A stretch of 64,000 nucleotides of DNA from Asticcacaulis sp. ZE23SCel15. GTDB taxonomy: Bacteria > Pseudomonadota > Alphaproteobacteria > Caulobacterales > Caulobacteraceae. Shown here piece after piece: positions 1 through 8,579 of this stretch. The number at the start of each line of letters is the position of its first letter. Within the stretch, counting starts at the first letter, position 1. The notes beneath the pieces are model-generated. The model was not told where the DNA came from. It saw nothing but the letters and a program-made list of their open reading frames with translations, and did not search any database. The DNA lies in the NCBI RefSeq assembly GCF_030505395.1, contig NZ_CP130044.1, positions 1,535,001 to 1,599,000 on the forward strand. Reading direction: 5' to 3'. The position numbers and the translations under genes were made by a program.

Positions 1-184
1 TAAACCACGGATTGGGCATAGGGATCATGTGGGTCCAGAAGCCGTAGTGAATAAGACTGGCCGCCCCAAACGTGATGCCCGCCCAGAACAGTGACCCGCC
101 GTTGATAATCGGGCGACGCCCACCATCCTGAGCCAGGGCCTTCATATAATCGATATCGTTTTTCAGCGTCAAAGGATCTGACAT
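1..184 (-). CDS. Hypothetical small membrane protein, 3' end outside the window
   Basis: Reading leftward from the ATG at 182-184, 61 codons stay open to the window edge, so the C-terminus is missing. A strong ribosome-binding site (AAGGAGG) lies about 10 bases upstream of the ATG. The visible protein starts MSDPLTLKND, has a hydrophilic N-terminal stretch of about 30 residues, then a Gly/Ala-rich hydrophobic stretch (about residues 31-47) that could be one membrane helix. I do not recognise the family. It is divergent from the peptidase at 410, separated by about 225 bases in which I see no clear gene or site. Confidence 0.6.
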   Translation of the reverse strand, partial: MSDPLTLKNDIDYMKALAQDGGRRPIINGGSLFWAGITFGAASLIHYGFWTHMIPMPNPWF

Positions 185-409
185 TTTACGCGGCCTCCTT
201 GCCGTATGATTATTCCCGCCCATCCTGAGCATGAGCGTATAATTGCAAAAGAACTTTATTTTGTAAAGTGCTTTTTATGGGTCCGAGATTACAGATTTGT
301 TATCTTGCCAAAACATTGTTTAGCGCTCTAGTTTCATGCCCAACGAACCCTGTCGCATTTCTGCGGATAAGGTTATGGCTTTCATTGTTGTGGGGCGAAG
401 CTATCCTAT

Positions 410-2575
410 ATGACTAAGACCGAACTCCTCTCCGGCGCTCACAAGGGCGCGTTTCTGGGCCTGTGCATGCTGATGGGTGTGCTGTCGCCCGCTATCGTCA
501 GGGCTGAAATGACCACACAAAATACCACCGCCACTGAAAGTCCTGATCCGCGCCAATATCTGGAAGAAGTTGAGGGCGAAAAAGCGCTCGACTGGGTGCG
601 CGCCCAAAATGACCGCACCCTGACCCAGTTGATGAAAGACCCGCGCTTTGAGAAAAACCGCGAGGCGGTGCTCAAAATCGTTGAGGCCAAGGACCGTATC
701 GCCTCCCCCGGTTTTGCCACGGGGGGTAAGGTCGATAACTTCTGGCAGGACACCGACCATGTGCGCGGCATCTGGCGGCGCACGGACTGGAGCGCCTATG
801 CCGCTGATAAGCCGGTGTGGGAAACCATTCTCGATATCGATGCCCTGTCCAAGGCCGAAGATAAAAACTGGGTCTATAAAGGCTCCAACTGCCTGCCACC
901 CGATGAAACCCGCTGCCTGATCAGCCTGTCGAACGGCGGCAAGGATGCCGTCACCGTGCGCGAATACGATACGGCGACTAAGTCGTTTGTGAACGGCGGC
1001 TTCGACCTGCCCGAAGGCAAGCAGGTCGTGGTGTGGAAGGACAAGGACACGCTCTATGTCTCGCGCGAATGGACGCCGGGAGAGGTCACACCCTCCGGCT
1101 ATGCCTATGTAACGCGCGAGTTGAAACGCGGCCAAAAGCTTGAGGACGCCAAAGAAATCTTCCGTGGTGATGCGGCCGACATGATGGCCTACCGCTCTGT
1201 GCTGCGTGACATCGACGGCAATTATGTCATGGACATGCAGACGCGCCGCCCGTCATTCTTTGAAGTGATTGATCAGTTTATCACGCCTGATGGCCCGGTC
1301 AGTTTCCCGCTGCCGCTGACATCGGAAATGTCGGCCTATTATGAAGGCCAGGCGGTCTATAGCCTGAAAGATGACTGGACGAGCGCCAAAGGCACCAAAT
1401 TCACCTCCGGCAGCGTGATCGCGTTTGACCTCAAGGCCGGACTGAAGGGCCCGAAAAACATCGAGCCGGTGGCCGTGTTTACGCCGGATGCGCACCAGTC
1501 GGTCGAAGGTGTCGCTCAGACCAAAAACCACATCGTCCTGCAACTGTTGTCCAATGTGACCGGTGAGGTCAGAAGCTATAGCTATAAGGGCGGCGCATGG
1601 TCGTATAAGGCCATCAAACTGCCGGAAAATGCTACCTTATCGGTGTCTTCGGCCGATGACAATTCCGATAAGATTTTCGCATATTCGACCGGCTTCATTC
1701 AGCCCTCAACCCTTTACCGCGCTGATGCCGGCACCGGTGAGGCGGAAAAGATCAAGTCCAGCCCCGCGCGCTTTAACGCTGAGGGCCTTAAGGTCGAGCA
1801 ACGCTGGGCGACCTCCAAAGACGGCACCAAGGTGCCTTACTTTGTCGTGGCGCGCGCAGATACAAAACTCGATGGCAATACGCCGACGCTTCTCTATGCC
1901 TACGGCGGGTTTGAAATCGCCATGACCCCGTCCTATTCCGGCGGCATGGGTAAGCTATGGCTGGAGAATGGCGGCGCCTATGTGCTGGCCAATATCCGTG
2001 GCGGCGGTGAGTTTGGGCCGCAGTGGCATGAGGCGGGCCTGAAAACCAACCGCCAGCGCATCTTTGATGATTTTCAGGCGGTAGCCGAAGATATCATTGC
2101 CGCCAAGCTGACCTCACCGCGTCGTCTCGGCATCATGGGCGGATCGAACGGGGGCCTCCTGATGGGCGTGCAACTGACCCAGCGGCCTGATCTGTGGAAC
2201 GCCGTGGTCATTCAGGTGCCGCTGCTCGATATGATGCGCTATCACACCCTGCTTGCCGGGGCGTCCTGGATGGGCGAATATGGCGATCCGGCGGATGCAA
2301 CTGAGGGCGCGTTCCTGAAATCGATTTCGCCCTATCACAACCTGAAAACCGGCGTGAAATACCCCGAGCCGTTGTTTGTGACCTCAACTAAGGACGACCG
2401 CGTTCACCCCGGTCACGCCCGTAAGATGGCGGCTAAAATGCAGGAGATGGGTCTGCCGTTCCTCTATTATGAAAATATCGACGGCGGCCATGCGGCGGCG
2501 GCAAACCTGCGCGAAACCGCCAAGCGCAATGCCATCGAGTACACCTACCTGATGCAAAAGCTGATGGACAAATAG
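410..2575 (+). CDS. Exported prolyl oligopeptidase (peptidase family S9)
   Basis: This 721-residue protein begins with a hydrophobic signal-like segment (about residues 15-32, ending Ala-Glu), so it probably acts in the periplasm. Residues about 50-430 have the composition of the seven-bladed propeller of S9A peptidases, and about 450-721 form the alpha/beta-hydrolase domain. The nucleophile motif GGSNGG places Ser at 579; an Asp-Asp pair at 662-663 (motif KDDRVHP) and His694 (GGHAA) complete the triad. Family members cleave short peptides after proline. The length fits the family. The gene stands alone and ends in TAG. The exact signal cleavage site and substrate are inferred. Confidence 0.9.
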   Translation: MTKTELLSGAHKGAFLGLCMLMGVLSPAIVRAEMTTQNTTATESPDPRQYLEEVEGEKALDWVRAQNDRTLTQLMKDPRFEKNREAVLKIVEAKDRIASPGFATGGKVDNFWQDTDHVRGIWRRTDWSAYAADKPVWETILDIDALSKAEDKNWVYKGSNCLPPDETRCLISLSNGGKDAVTVREYDTATKSFVNGGFDLPEGKQVVVWKDKDTLYVSREWTPGEVTPSGYAYVTRELKRGQKLEDAKEIFRGDAADMMAYRSVLRDIDGNYVMDMQTRRPSFFEVIDQFITPDGPVSFPLPLTSEMSAYYEGQAVYSLKDDWTSAKGTKFTSGSVIAFDLKAGLKGPKNIEPVAVFTPDAHQSVEGVAQTKNHIVLQLLSNVTGEVRSYSYKGGAWSYKAIKLPENATLSVSSADDNSDKIFAYSTGFIQPSTLYRADAGTGEAEKIKSSPARFNAEGLKVEQRWATSKDGTKVPYFVVARADTKLDGNTPTLLYAYGGFEIAMTPSYSGGMGKLWLENGGAYVLANIRGGGEFGPQWHEAGLKTNRQRIFDDFQAVAEDIIAAKLTSPRRLGIMGGSNGGLLMGVQLTQRPDLWNAVVIQVPLLDMMRYHTLLAGASWMGEYGDPADATEGAFLKSISPYHNLKTGVKYPEPLFVTSTKDDRVHPGHARKMAAKMQEMGLPFLYYENIDGGHAAAANLRETAKRNAIEYTYLMQKLMDK

Positions 2576-2629
2576 TCTGCATCTTGAGGCGGGTATGAAT
2601 TTTTGCTACCGTTGGCGCAGGAGGCGCCC

Positions 2630-2911
2630 ATGGTCGATAAAATCAGTATAGCCCTGCCCAGTGACATGCTGGTGGCGATCAAGTCTGCCGTGGCTTCGGG
2701 GGAGTATTCGACCACCAGCGAAGTTATTCGTGAAGCCCTGCGCGACTGGAAACTCAAACGCAGGGTAAATGAGCTGGAATCCGACGAATTGCGACAGCTT
2801 ATCCGTCAGGGGCTGGAAAGCCCCACGGTGTCTGCCGAGGATGTTTTTTCACGGCTGAAGTCCAAGTACAGCGCACTGATTGAAAGCCATGCCTCAACAG
2901 ATGCCGAATGA
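2630..2911 (+). CDS. ParD-type antitoxin (CopG/ribbon-helix-helix)
   Basis: The 93-residue protein starts MVDKISIALP, typical of the ribbon-helix-helix strand of ParD antitoxins, followed by the helix region with SGEYSTTSEVIREAL. The ATG at 2630 is preceded by AGGAGG at 2619-2624, which decides this start over an in-frame TTG upstream at 2603. ParD proteins bind their own promoter and neutralise ParE. The stop overlaps the next gene by four bases (ATGA), the usual coupling of such pairs. The acidic, flexible C-terminus is the part expected to wrap the toxin. Confidence 0.88.
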   Translation: MVDKISIALPSDMLVAIKSAVASGEYSTTSEVIREALRDWKLKRRVNELESDELRQLIRQGLESPTVSAEDVFSRLKSKYSALIESHASTDAE

Positions 2912-3201
2912 TTTTCACGCTGACGAAATTTGCGGCGCAGGATATCGAGGATATCGGCGACTTTATTGCACTCAATAATCCTGCGCGTGCCCTTTCCTTT
3001 ATCGAGGAAATTCACGCGGCCTGCCGGGCCCTGATCGACACGCCGGCCGCTTACCCGGCCATAGTTACATTGGGAGACAATATTCAGCGGGCCCCGTTTC
3101 AGCGCTACCTTATTTTCTATACGGCCACGGCATCCTAGTTAAGGATTGTTCGTGTCCTGCATAGTGCACGCGATATCAATGCGCAGATGTTTGTCGTGTG
3201 A
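2908..3201 (+). pseudogene. ParE-type toxin interrupted by an in-frame TAG
   Basis: The gene begins inside the antitoxin stop and encodes a RelE/ParE-fold protein (MIFTLTKFAAQDIEDIGDF, later PFQRYLIFYTA). The frame stops at TAG 3136-3138 after 76 residues. The same frame, without any shift, continues from 3139 to TGA at 3199-3201 as LRIVRVLHSARDINAQMF, which is the normal C-terminal strand and helix of ParE. Restored length would be about 97 residues, the family norm. ParE poisons DNA gyrase, and its C-terminal end is needed for toxicity. The truncated product is therefore probably harmless, leaving an orphan antitoxin. Suppression of the TAG is possible but unsupported. Confidence 0.85.
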
Positions 3202-3225
3202 CTGTGCGCCTGTTCTAATTGAGAT

Positions 3226-4389
3226 CTAATTATTCTGGCTATGGCGGTTCTTGATGGCGTGGGCGAGGCTGGCCTCAAAGTCCATCATGATATCGGCAAA
3301 TTCCGCGCTCGATAGCTGCTTGCGGCCATTCTGGGTTTTTTGCATCCGGAACGTCCAGAACGACGAGACGTGATTGAGCGTCCCGATCGAGTTGCCCAGT
3401 TCGGCAAACAGACTTAAGCCATTGAACAGGAACCGGCGGAACGGTGCCGGATCACGGCTGCGCACCAGCGCATTATAGGCGGTGTCATAGCTGTGCAGGG
3501 TGCGCCCGGCTCTGGTCAGGGTATCAACCACGCCGCGCGCAATCCGTGGGCGGGCTTTGCGCAGATAATCCTTGGTCAGTTCATCGAACGACCCCGACGG
3601 CTGGTAGGAACCCAAGCCCGTCAGCACTTCGCGCAGTTCGTCCTGAAGCTCGACATGACGCCACTTGTAATACAGAAATCCGCGCCATGAGAATATGCCG
3701 TCGCGGAATTCTTCGTCGGACATCCCCAGCGCCTTTTGCAGCGGCCGCAGTTCGAGGTCGAGCTTGTCCGATAAAATCTTGTTGCCGAGTTTCAGTGACG
3801 CCTTACCGGCATCAACGCCGATGGCTTCAAGCACCAGACGCTCGATCTCCGCACTGGTGAAACTGGCCATGCGGGTCAGGTCGGCTGAGGACAGGCGCAG
3901 ATAACATAGCGCAGGCTTGACCCCTTTGCGGGCAAGTGTATCGCGCACCAGAAACGGGTCAAGCGAGGGCAACTGATCGAGATATTTCAGAATACGCACG
4001 TCCGGGCTTTTGCCTGGATCGTCCATATTGAGATAGGTCTTAAGCGTCTGATCAAAGCCGATCTGGTCGATGAAAAACGACCGCCCGCCCAGACGCAGAT
4101 CATGCGGATCGAACGGCAGAATGACCTTGGTGACCTGACGGCGCTGATTGTGATAAAGCCCGCGCTCGTTAACCCGCAGGCTGTGTTTCAGGATAATAGC
4201 GCGGTTAAGCTGGCTGTTTTCAAAAAACGGCTGTTCCTTATAGGTCGGATCATCCGCGTAAAAGACATAGACCTGCGACAGGTTCAGCACCCGGCTGGTG
4301 GCCGAGGTAAAGGTCAGATTGCCAAGATTACGCACTTCGCGTGTCGTCTTGAAATGGCTCTGAGTTAAGGCTTTTGCCAGTGCGGCCAT
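3226..4389 (-). CDS. Hypothetical protein, tandem paralogue B
   Basis: This 387-residue protein has no signal peptide and no clear membrane helix. It is plainly a paralogue of the protein at 4429-5598: shared blocks include SRVLNLSQ near residue 33, KVILPFDP, LPSLDPFLVR, and DGIFSWRGFLYYKWRH in the middle. I do not recognise the family. It lies last in a same-strand series headed by the response regulator at 5610-6530, about 40 bases after its paralogue, so co-transcription is likely. A role downstream of the regulator is inference from position only. Confidence 0.8.
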   Translation of the reverse strand: MAALAKALTQSHFKTTREVRNLGNLTFTSATSRVLNLSQVYVFYADDPTYKEQPFFENSQLNRAIILKHSLRVNERGLYHNQRRQVTKVILPFDPHDLRLGGRSFFIDQIGFDQTLKTYLNMDDPGKSPDVRILKYLDQLPSLDPFLVRDTLARKGVKPALCYLRLSSADLTRMASFTSAEIERLVLEAIGVDAGKASLKLGNKILSDKLDLELRPLQKALGMSDEEFRDGIFSWRGFLYYKWRHVELQDELREVLTGLGSYQPSGSFDELTKDYLRKARPRIARGVVDTLTRAGRTLHSYDTAYNALVRSRDPAPFRRFLFNGLSLFAELGNSIGTLNHVSSFWTFRMQKTQNGRKQLSSAEFADIMMDFEASLAHAIKNRHSQNN

Positions 4390-4428
4390 AGGGTACTCTT
4401 TGTTACGCGAAGGGGGGGCGCGGCCATC

Positions 4429-5598
4429 CTAAAAGGCCACGCTGTCATGTTGGGTGATGTTGAGCAGGCTGTCCTCGAAATCCATGAGGACATCGACATA
4501 TTCCGGCGCCGACATCCGCATGTGCGGCCCGCTCTGGATCATACGATATTTCCAGAAAGACCCGATATGTCCTAAAATGCCGATGTTTTCACCTAACTCA
4601 TAAAACAGGCTGGGGCCGTCCATCAGAAAGTGCCGGAACGGGCCGGGGTTTTTCTGCTCGACTAACGCGGCATAGGCCTGATCATAGACGGCCAGCGTCC
4701 GCCCGACGCGCTTTATGGCTTCAACGATGCTGCGCGCCAGACGCGGTCGGGCTTCCTTAAGGTATTCTTTAAGGCTGTCTTCTGAAGTGTTGTAAGGCTG
4801 ATAATTGGCCAGCCCGTCCAGCACTTTGCGCATCTCTTCCTGAAGCTCAATATGGCGCCATTTGAAATACAAAAATCCGCGCCATGAAAAAATGCCGTCC
4901 GAAAATTCTTCGTCGGTCATGCGTAAGGTAGCTCTGAGCGGCCACAGTTCCTTATCCAGTTCATTGGACAAAATTTTCCCGGCCAGCTTGACCGAGCGAT
5001 ATTGCAGGGCTTCGCCAAAGGCCGTGATCACCAGACGCTCGATCTCAGCATTGGCAAAGCCGATCATCTGCTGGACATCGACCGGAGAAATCTTGAGGTA
5101 GCACGGCGCCGGTTTATAGCCGCTGCGCGACAGGTGCTCACGCACCAGAAACGGATCAAGCGACGGCAGCACATCCAGCAGTTTCAGAACCTGGACATCG
5201 TAGTTCTGATTGAAGTCGTCGGTGTTAAAATAGCTGCGCGCAAAGCTGTCAAAGCCGATCTGATTGACGAAGACCGAACGGCCGCCCAGTTTCAGGTCAT
5301 TCGGATCAAACGGCAGGATGACTTTGGTGGCGGTACGGCGATGACGGGAAAATAACATGCGCTCATTTGAACGCAGGGTGTGCTTGACCAGTATCGCCTT
5401 ATTCATCTGCGAGTCCTTGAAAAAGGGCTTCATCAGATAGTCTTTGTCCTTGGCGCTGCTCAGGTAAATCTGCGACAGGTTTAAGACCCGGCTGGTCGAT
5501 GCCGTCTCGCCCAGACTGGCCAGATTGCGCACATCACGACCGGTGGCCGTTTGCATCCCAGCGGCATTGTCGTTCATTTTTCGGGCGGACGCGTTCAT
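4429..5598 (-). CDS. Hypothetical protein, tandem paralogue A
   Basis: The protein has 389 residues and aligns by eye with the 3226-4389 product along its whole length, with identical blocks such as RVLNLSQ, KVILPFDPND, LPSLDPFLVR and DGIFSWRGFLYFKWRH. It looks cytosolic and largely helical in its second half. The start is only 11 bases after the stop of the response regulator, with no strong ribosome-binding site, suggesting translational coupling; in-frame Met codons at residues 8 and 15 are alternative starts. The family is unknown to me. Conserved Trp/Arg-rich mid-region residues would be the first candidates for a functional site. Confidence 0.8.
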   Translation of the reverse strand: MNASARKMNDNAAGMQTATGRDVRNLASLGETASTSRVLNLSQIYLSSAKDKDYLMKPFFKDSQMNKAILVKHTLRSNERMLFSRHRRTATKVILPFDPNDLKLGGRSVFVNQIGFDSFARSYFNTDDFNQNYDVQVLKLLDVLPSLDPFLVREHLSRSGYKPAPCYLKISPVDVQQMIGFANAEIERLVITAFGEALQYRSVKLAGKILSNELDKELWPLRATLRMTDEEFSDGIFSWRGFLYFKWRHIELQEEMRKVLDGLANYQPYNTSEDSLKEYLKEARPRLARSIVEAIKRVGRTLAVYDQAYAALVEQKNPGPFRHFLMDGPSLFYELGENIGILGHIGSFWKYRMIQSGPHMRMSAPEYVDVLMDFEDSLLNITQHDSVAF

Positions 5599-5609
5599 AT
5601 AATGGGCTT

Positions 5610-6530
5610 TCAGGCAGTCAGTTTGCGGTGCTTCTTACGCTTACTTACCAGGCGTTCGAGATGCTGCACGGTCTTTGCGGCCTCGCGGTGGTCAGCGAGA
5701 TCAATCTCATTCAACCGGATAAGTGTATCCAGATGGATATCAACCACTTCGGGGTCGGTATCTTCACCCAATGCTACCGCATAATCGTTTAAAGAGTGTG
5801 TAGCCTGTTCAATCAACCCAAGGCGTAGCGCGTGCGCCCGCTTTTCGGTGTGCATAATCCGCCCGACCATGTAGTCGAGCAGTTTCTTATCCAGTCCACC
5901 GCGCGCCTGCATCAGAACGCGCAGAGAATTCAGCTCAACCGACAGGGTTTGCTGGAATATCTCGCGCTGCAGATTGTCGGCGGACTGTTCAATATCGTCG
6001 ATCCGGCGCAGAACCCCCTGATAGGTCGTATGGGTTTTGCGCCGGCGGCATGGGCCGATATAATTGGCTGAAACGACGAAATTGCGCTTACGCGTCAGGG
6101 CTGCCAGCACAGCCTTGAGCAGTACTGACGTCGAAAACGGTTTGATGACAAACTCATCTACGCCGCAGTTGCGGGCATGGGTAACGTCCTGAGACTTCTG
6201 CCGTCCGGTGAGCATCAGCACCGGCAGGCGCGGATTGAGAAACCGCGGATCATCCTTGACCGCCGCCTGACGCATGGCCCGTACCAGATCAACGCCGGAC
6301 ATACCGGGTAGTTCCCAGTCCAGAACCATCAGATCCGGATTATGCGAGGTCAGAAAGCCGATGGCCTCTTCGGCCGAGCGGGCAGGCAGCAGACGCGTGA
6401 AACCGGCCCCACGCAGCAACTCCAAAATCATGCGGCGTGAGGCATCATGATCCTCAACGACCAGTATGTTCACTGTCGCCGGATTGATCTTTCGCTGCGC
6501 GCGCAAGGTTTGGTAGGTCAGGTTTGACAT
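5610..6530 (-). CDS. Response regulator with receiver domain and unknown helical C-terminal domain
   Basis: Residues about 20-140 form a CheY-like receiver: acidic pair at 26-27 (VVEDHD), phosphoacceptor Asp71 (MVLDWELPG), Thr108 and Lys130 (VIKPF). After a basic linker, residues about 175-295 are helical and charged, with no recognisable DNA-binding or enzymatic domain, and the C-terminal ten residues are strongly basic. The gene heads a three-gene same-strand cluster with two paralogous unknown proteins. No partner histidine kinase is adjacent. The output probably acts by protein contact, possibly with the neighbouring products; that is inference. Function in stress or motility signalling cannot be told from sequence. 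Confidence 0.85.
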   Translation of the reverse strand: MSNLTYQTLRAQRKINPATVNILVVEDHDASRRMILELLRGAGFTRLLPARSAEEAIGFLTSHNPDLMVLDWELPGMSGVDLVRAMRQAAVKDDPRFLNPRLPVLMLTGRQKSQDVTHARNCGVDEFVIKPFSTSVLLKAVLAALTRKRNFVVSANYIGPCRRRKTHTTYQGVLRRIDDIEQSADNLQREIFQQTLSVELNSLRVLMQARGGLDKKLLDYMVGRIMHTEKRAHALRLGLIEQATHSLNDYAVALGEDTDPEVVDIHLDTLIRLNEIDLADHREAAKTVQHLERLVSKRKKHRKLTA

Positions 6531-6672
6531 TAGCCCGTATGATCTTGTGCAGATGCGTAAAAGACTATAGCAAACCTGTTAATTCAAGCTTTAAGCCTTG
6601 ATAAATCAGAGTTAATTGAAATTAAGCATGATGGCTTACTCAAAATAAACCAAGGTTTGTTAGTGTGAAGCC

Positions 6673-7080
6673 ATGAAACGTCGCGCCCTTATCTCTGCCT
6701 TGCTTTTCCCAGTCTTCGCCTCGGTCGCACCGCAGGCTCTGGCCAGTGCGCCTAAGGAAAAGAAAAAAGGCGGAGGGCCCAGCTTTACTCAGTTGACGCC
6801 GATCAGCGTATTTATCCCGCGCCGCGACGGGCGACATTCGACCATGACTATTGAGATGGGCCTTGATGTCAAAGACCCGAAACTGGCGGAACTGGTGCCC
6901 GCCTATATCCCCCGTCTGCGCGATGCCTATGTCAGCCGGATTTAGTCCTATGGCCTGCGCCTGCGCGAAAACAGCCTCGTTGATCCGAGCTTTATCACCC
7001 GTGAGCTTCAGATCGCGACCGATCAGGTGTTAAAGCGTTCAGGGGCTACCGTGCTGCTTGGCACGATGATGATCAACTAA
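6673..7080 (+). pseudogene. Small exported protein gene interrupted by an in-frame TAG
   Basis: An N-terminal signal peptide (MKRRALISALLFPVFAS, Ala-rich cleavage region) is followed by a Lys-rich linker and a domain containing LTPISVFIPRRDGR. The frame stops at TAG 6943-6945 after 90 residues, but continues in the same frame to TAA at 7078-7080 as SYGLRLRENSLVDPSF and onward, with coding-like composition. The full product would be about 135 residues. I recall similar exported proteins of that length in Caulobacteraceae, where a polar residue such as Gln occupies the TAG position; CAG to TAG is the simplest change. The family function is unknown. It is divergent from the response regulator. 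Confidence 0.75.
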
Positions 7081-7141
7081 TCCAGCATCTGCCACGAAAA
7101 AGCCCTTTGCGGGCGCAACAATGCCCTTTCTGTGTATCGTC

Positions 7142-7186
7142 GCGCATCTTATCTAAAAACCGCTTCACACTTTTTAGGATGCGCTC
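7142..7186. repeat. Dispersed palindromic repeat, copy 1
   Basis: A 45-base imperfect palindrome with outer arms GCGCATC and GATGCGC and inner arms CTAAAAA and TTTTTAG. The same element occurs at 32416-32460 (same orientation) and at 42666-42706 and 58456-58501 (opposite orientation). Such GCGCATCC-type hairpins are common intergenic repeats in Alphaproteobacteria. It lies in the gap before the phasin gene. Confidence 0.8.
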
Positions 7187-7228
7187 TAACATACCCTTTC
7201 GCTTCACCTTATGGGGAAAGGTTGCGCC

Positions 7229-7606
7229 ATGACTAACCACGGACCATTCGAGCAGGGCCTGAAACTTATGGGTGCGCAGCAGCAGCTTGCGACGCGCAGC
7301 CTGCTGAATCTGGTTGAGATGATCACCGCCTCATCGCACCGTTACGCCTCCCAGACCACGGCTTTTGCCGAGGATGCTGTGCGTCTGATGAAAGAGGCCT
7401 CCGCCGTGCGTGATCCGCAAGGCTTAACCGACCTGCAAAAAGAATGGACGCAAACCTGCGTCAAATATTCCGAAAATCAGGCCCGCACGACCATGCAGTT
7501 TGTCGAACAATGCGGCAAGCAGGCGCTTAATACCGCCGCGAATGCCAAGGCCATCGTCAAGGGCGATGTGCCAGACACCCCACCTAGCGAAACGCCCCCC
7601 GAATAA
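7229..7606 (+). CDS. Phasin family protein
   Basis: The 125-residue product (MTNHGPFEQG...) is almost entirely amphipathic helix with a Pro-rich tail (DTPPSETPPE), no signal peptide and no membrane segment, matching the phasin family that coats polyhydroxyalkanoate granules. The ATG at 7229 follows a GGGGAAAGG ribosome-binding site; an in-frame ATG at 7211 is less likely because it precedes that site. The next gene, 44 bases downstream, is a 3-hydroxybutyrate dehydrogenase, so the pair points to polyhydroxybutyrate storage and use. Confidence 0.75.
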   Translation: MTNHGPFEQGLKLMGAQQQLATRSLLNLVEMITASSHRYASQTTAFAEDAVRLMKEASAVRDPQGLTDLQKEWTQTCVKYSENQARTTMQFVEQCGKQALNTAANAKAIVKGDVPDTPPSETPPE

Positions 7607-7649
7607 ATTCTACCTGTCCTCAACCTCCCCCATTCTAAAGGACTAAACC

Positions 7650-8429
7650 ATGTTAAAAGGTAAAACCGCCCTGGTGACCGGCTCCACCAGCGGCATCGGC
7701 TTGGCCGTGGCCAAAACGCTCGCCGCCAAGGGCGCCCATGTCATGCTCAACGGCCTCGGCGATGCCGCCGAGATCGAAGCCATCCGGGCGGCTATAGCCA
7801 AAGACTACGGCGTCGAGGTCGGCTTCCACGGGGCCGACCTGACCAAGCCGGATCAGATCGAAGACCTTGTCAAAACCACACAGTCGAAACTGGGCGGGGT
7901 CGATATTCTGATTAACAATGCCGGCATCCAGTTCGTGGCGCCGATCGAGGAATTTCCCGCCGCCAAGTGGGATGCGATTATCGCCATCAACCTGACATCG
8001 GCCTACCACACTATTCACCACAGCTTTGCGGCCATGAAAGAAAAGGGCTGGGGCCGGATCGTCAATATGGGATCGGCCCACGCGCTGGTCGCCTCACCGT
8101 TTAAGTCGGCCTATGTGGCCGCCAAACACGGCATCTTAGGCCTGACTAAGACGATTGCCCTTGAGGGGGCCGAGTTCGGCATTACCTGCAACTGCGTCTG
8201 CCCCGGCTATGTGCTGACGCCGCTGGTCGAAAAGCAAATCCCCGACACGGCCAAGGCCCGCGGCATCACCGAGGAAGAGGTTATCAAGAACGTCCTGCTG
8301 GCCGCCCAGCCGACCAAGAAATTCGTCGACGAAGACGATATCGCCGAAACCTTCGCCTTCCTGTGCTCGGATGCCGCCAAGTCGATCACCGGCACGCATA
8401 TCTCCGTCGACGGTGGCTGGACCGCGTAA
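7650..8429 (+). CDS. bdhA: D-3-hydroxybutyrate dehydrogenase (short-chain dehydrogenase)
   Basis: This 259-residue short-chain dehydrogenase has the NAD-binding motif TGSTSGIG (residues 10-17), NNAG, and the catalytic Ser with YVAAK. The active-site region HALVASPFKSAYVAAKHG and the HLSVDGGW-like end (HISVDGGWTA) are characteristic of 3-hydroxybutyrate dehydrogenases, which oxidise D-3-hydroxybutyrate to acetoacetate in the cytosol. It follows the phasin closely and has an AAGGA ribosome-binding site. A different hydroxyacid substrate cannot be excluded, but the family resemblance is strong. Confidence 0.88.
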   Translation: MLKGKTALVTGSTSGIGLAVAKTLAAKGAHVMLNGLGDAAEIEAIRAAIAKDYGVEVGFHGADLTKPDQIEDLVKTTQSKLGGVDILINNAGIQFVAPIEEFPAAKWDAIIAINLTSAYHTIHHSFAAMKEKGWGRIVNMGSAHALVASPFKSAYVAAKHGILGLTKTIALEGAEFGITCNCVCPGYVLTPLVEKQIPDTAKARGITEEEVIKNVLLAAQPTKKFVDEDDIAETFAFLCSDAAKSITGTHISVDGGWTA

Positions 8430-8433
8430 AACT

Positions 8434-8474
8434 CAACGAAAAGTCCTTCGCTACGCTCAGTGTACTTTTCGTTG
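8434..8474. repeat. Inverted repeat after bdhA
   Basis: Perfect 11-base arms CAACGAAAAGT and ACTTTTCGTTG enclose a 19-base centre containing CCTTCGCTACGCTCAG. It begins five bases after the bdhA stop. It could serve as a transcript-stabilising hairpin or attenuating terminator, though no T-run follows; the centre resembles repeat-type sequence. Confidence 0.6.
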
Positions 8475-8579
8475 GAAAGTACAGGATTTGTATTGTCTGA
8501 GTTTTGAGTTGCGCTTTGATTTCCAGCCATTTAGTCTCTCTTCAAAAGCTGAAAAAGCAAAACATCAGGGAGAGCGAAT

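Noticed and set aside
2908-7080. TAG reassigned as a sense codon in this organism
   Set aside because: Many intact genes here end in TAG (for example at 2575, 10631 and 14272) with nothing coding-like after it, so the two interrupted genes are better explained by mutation or error.
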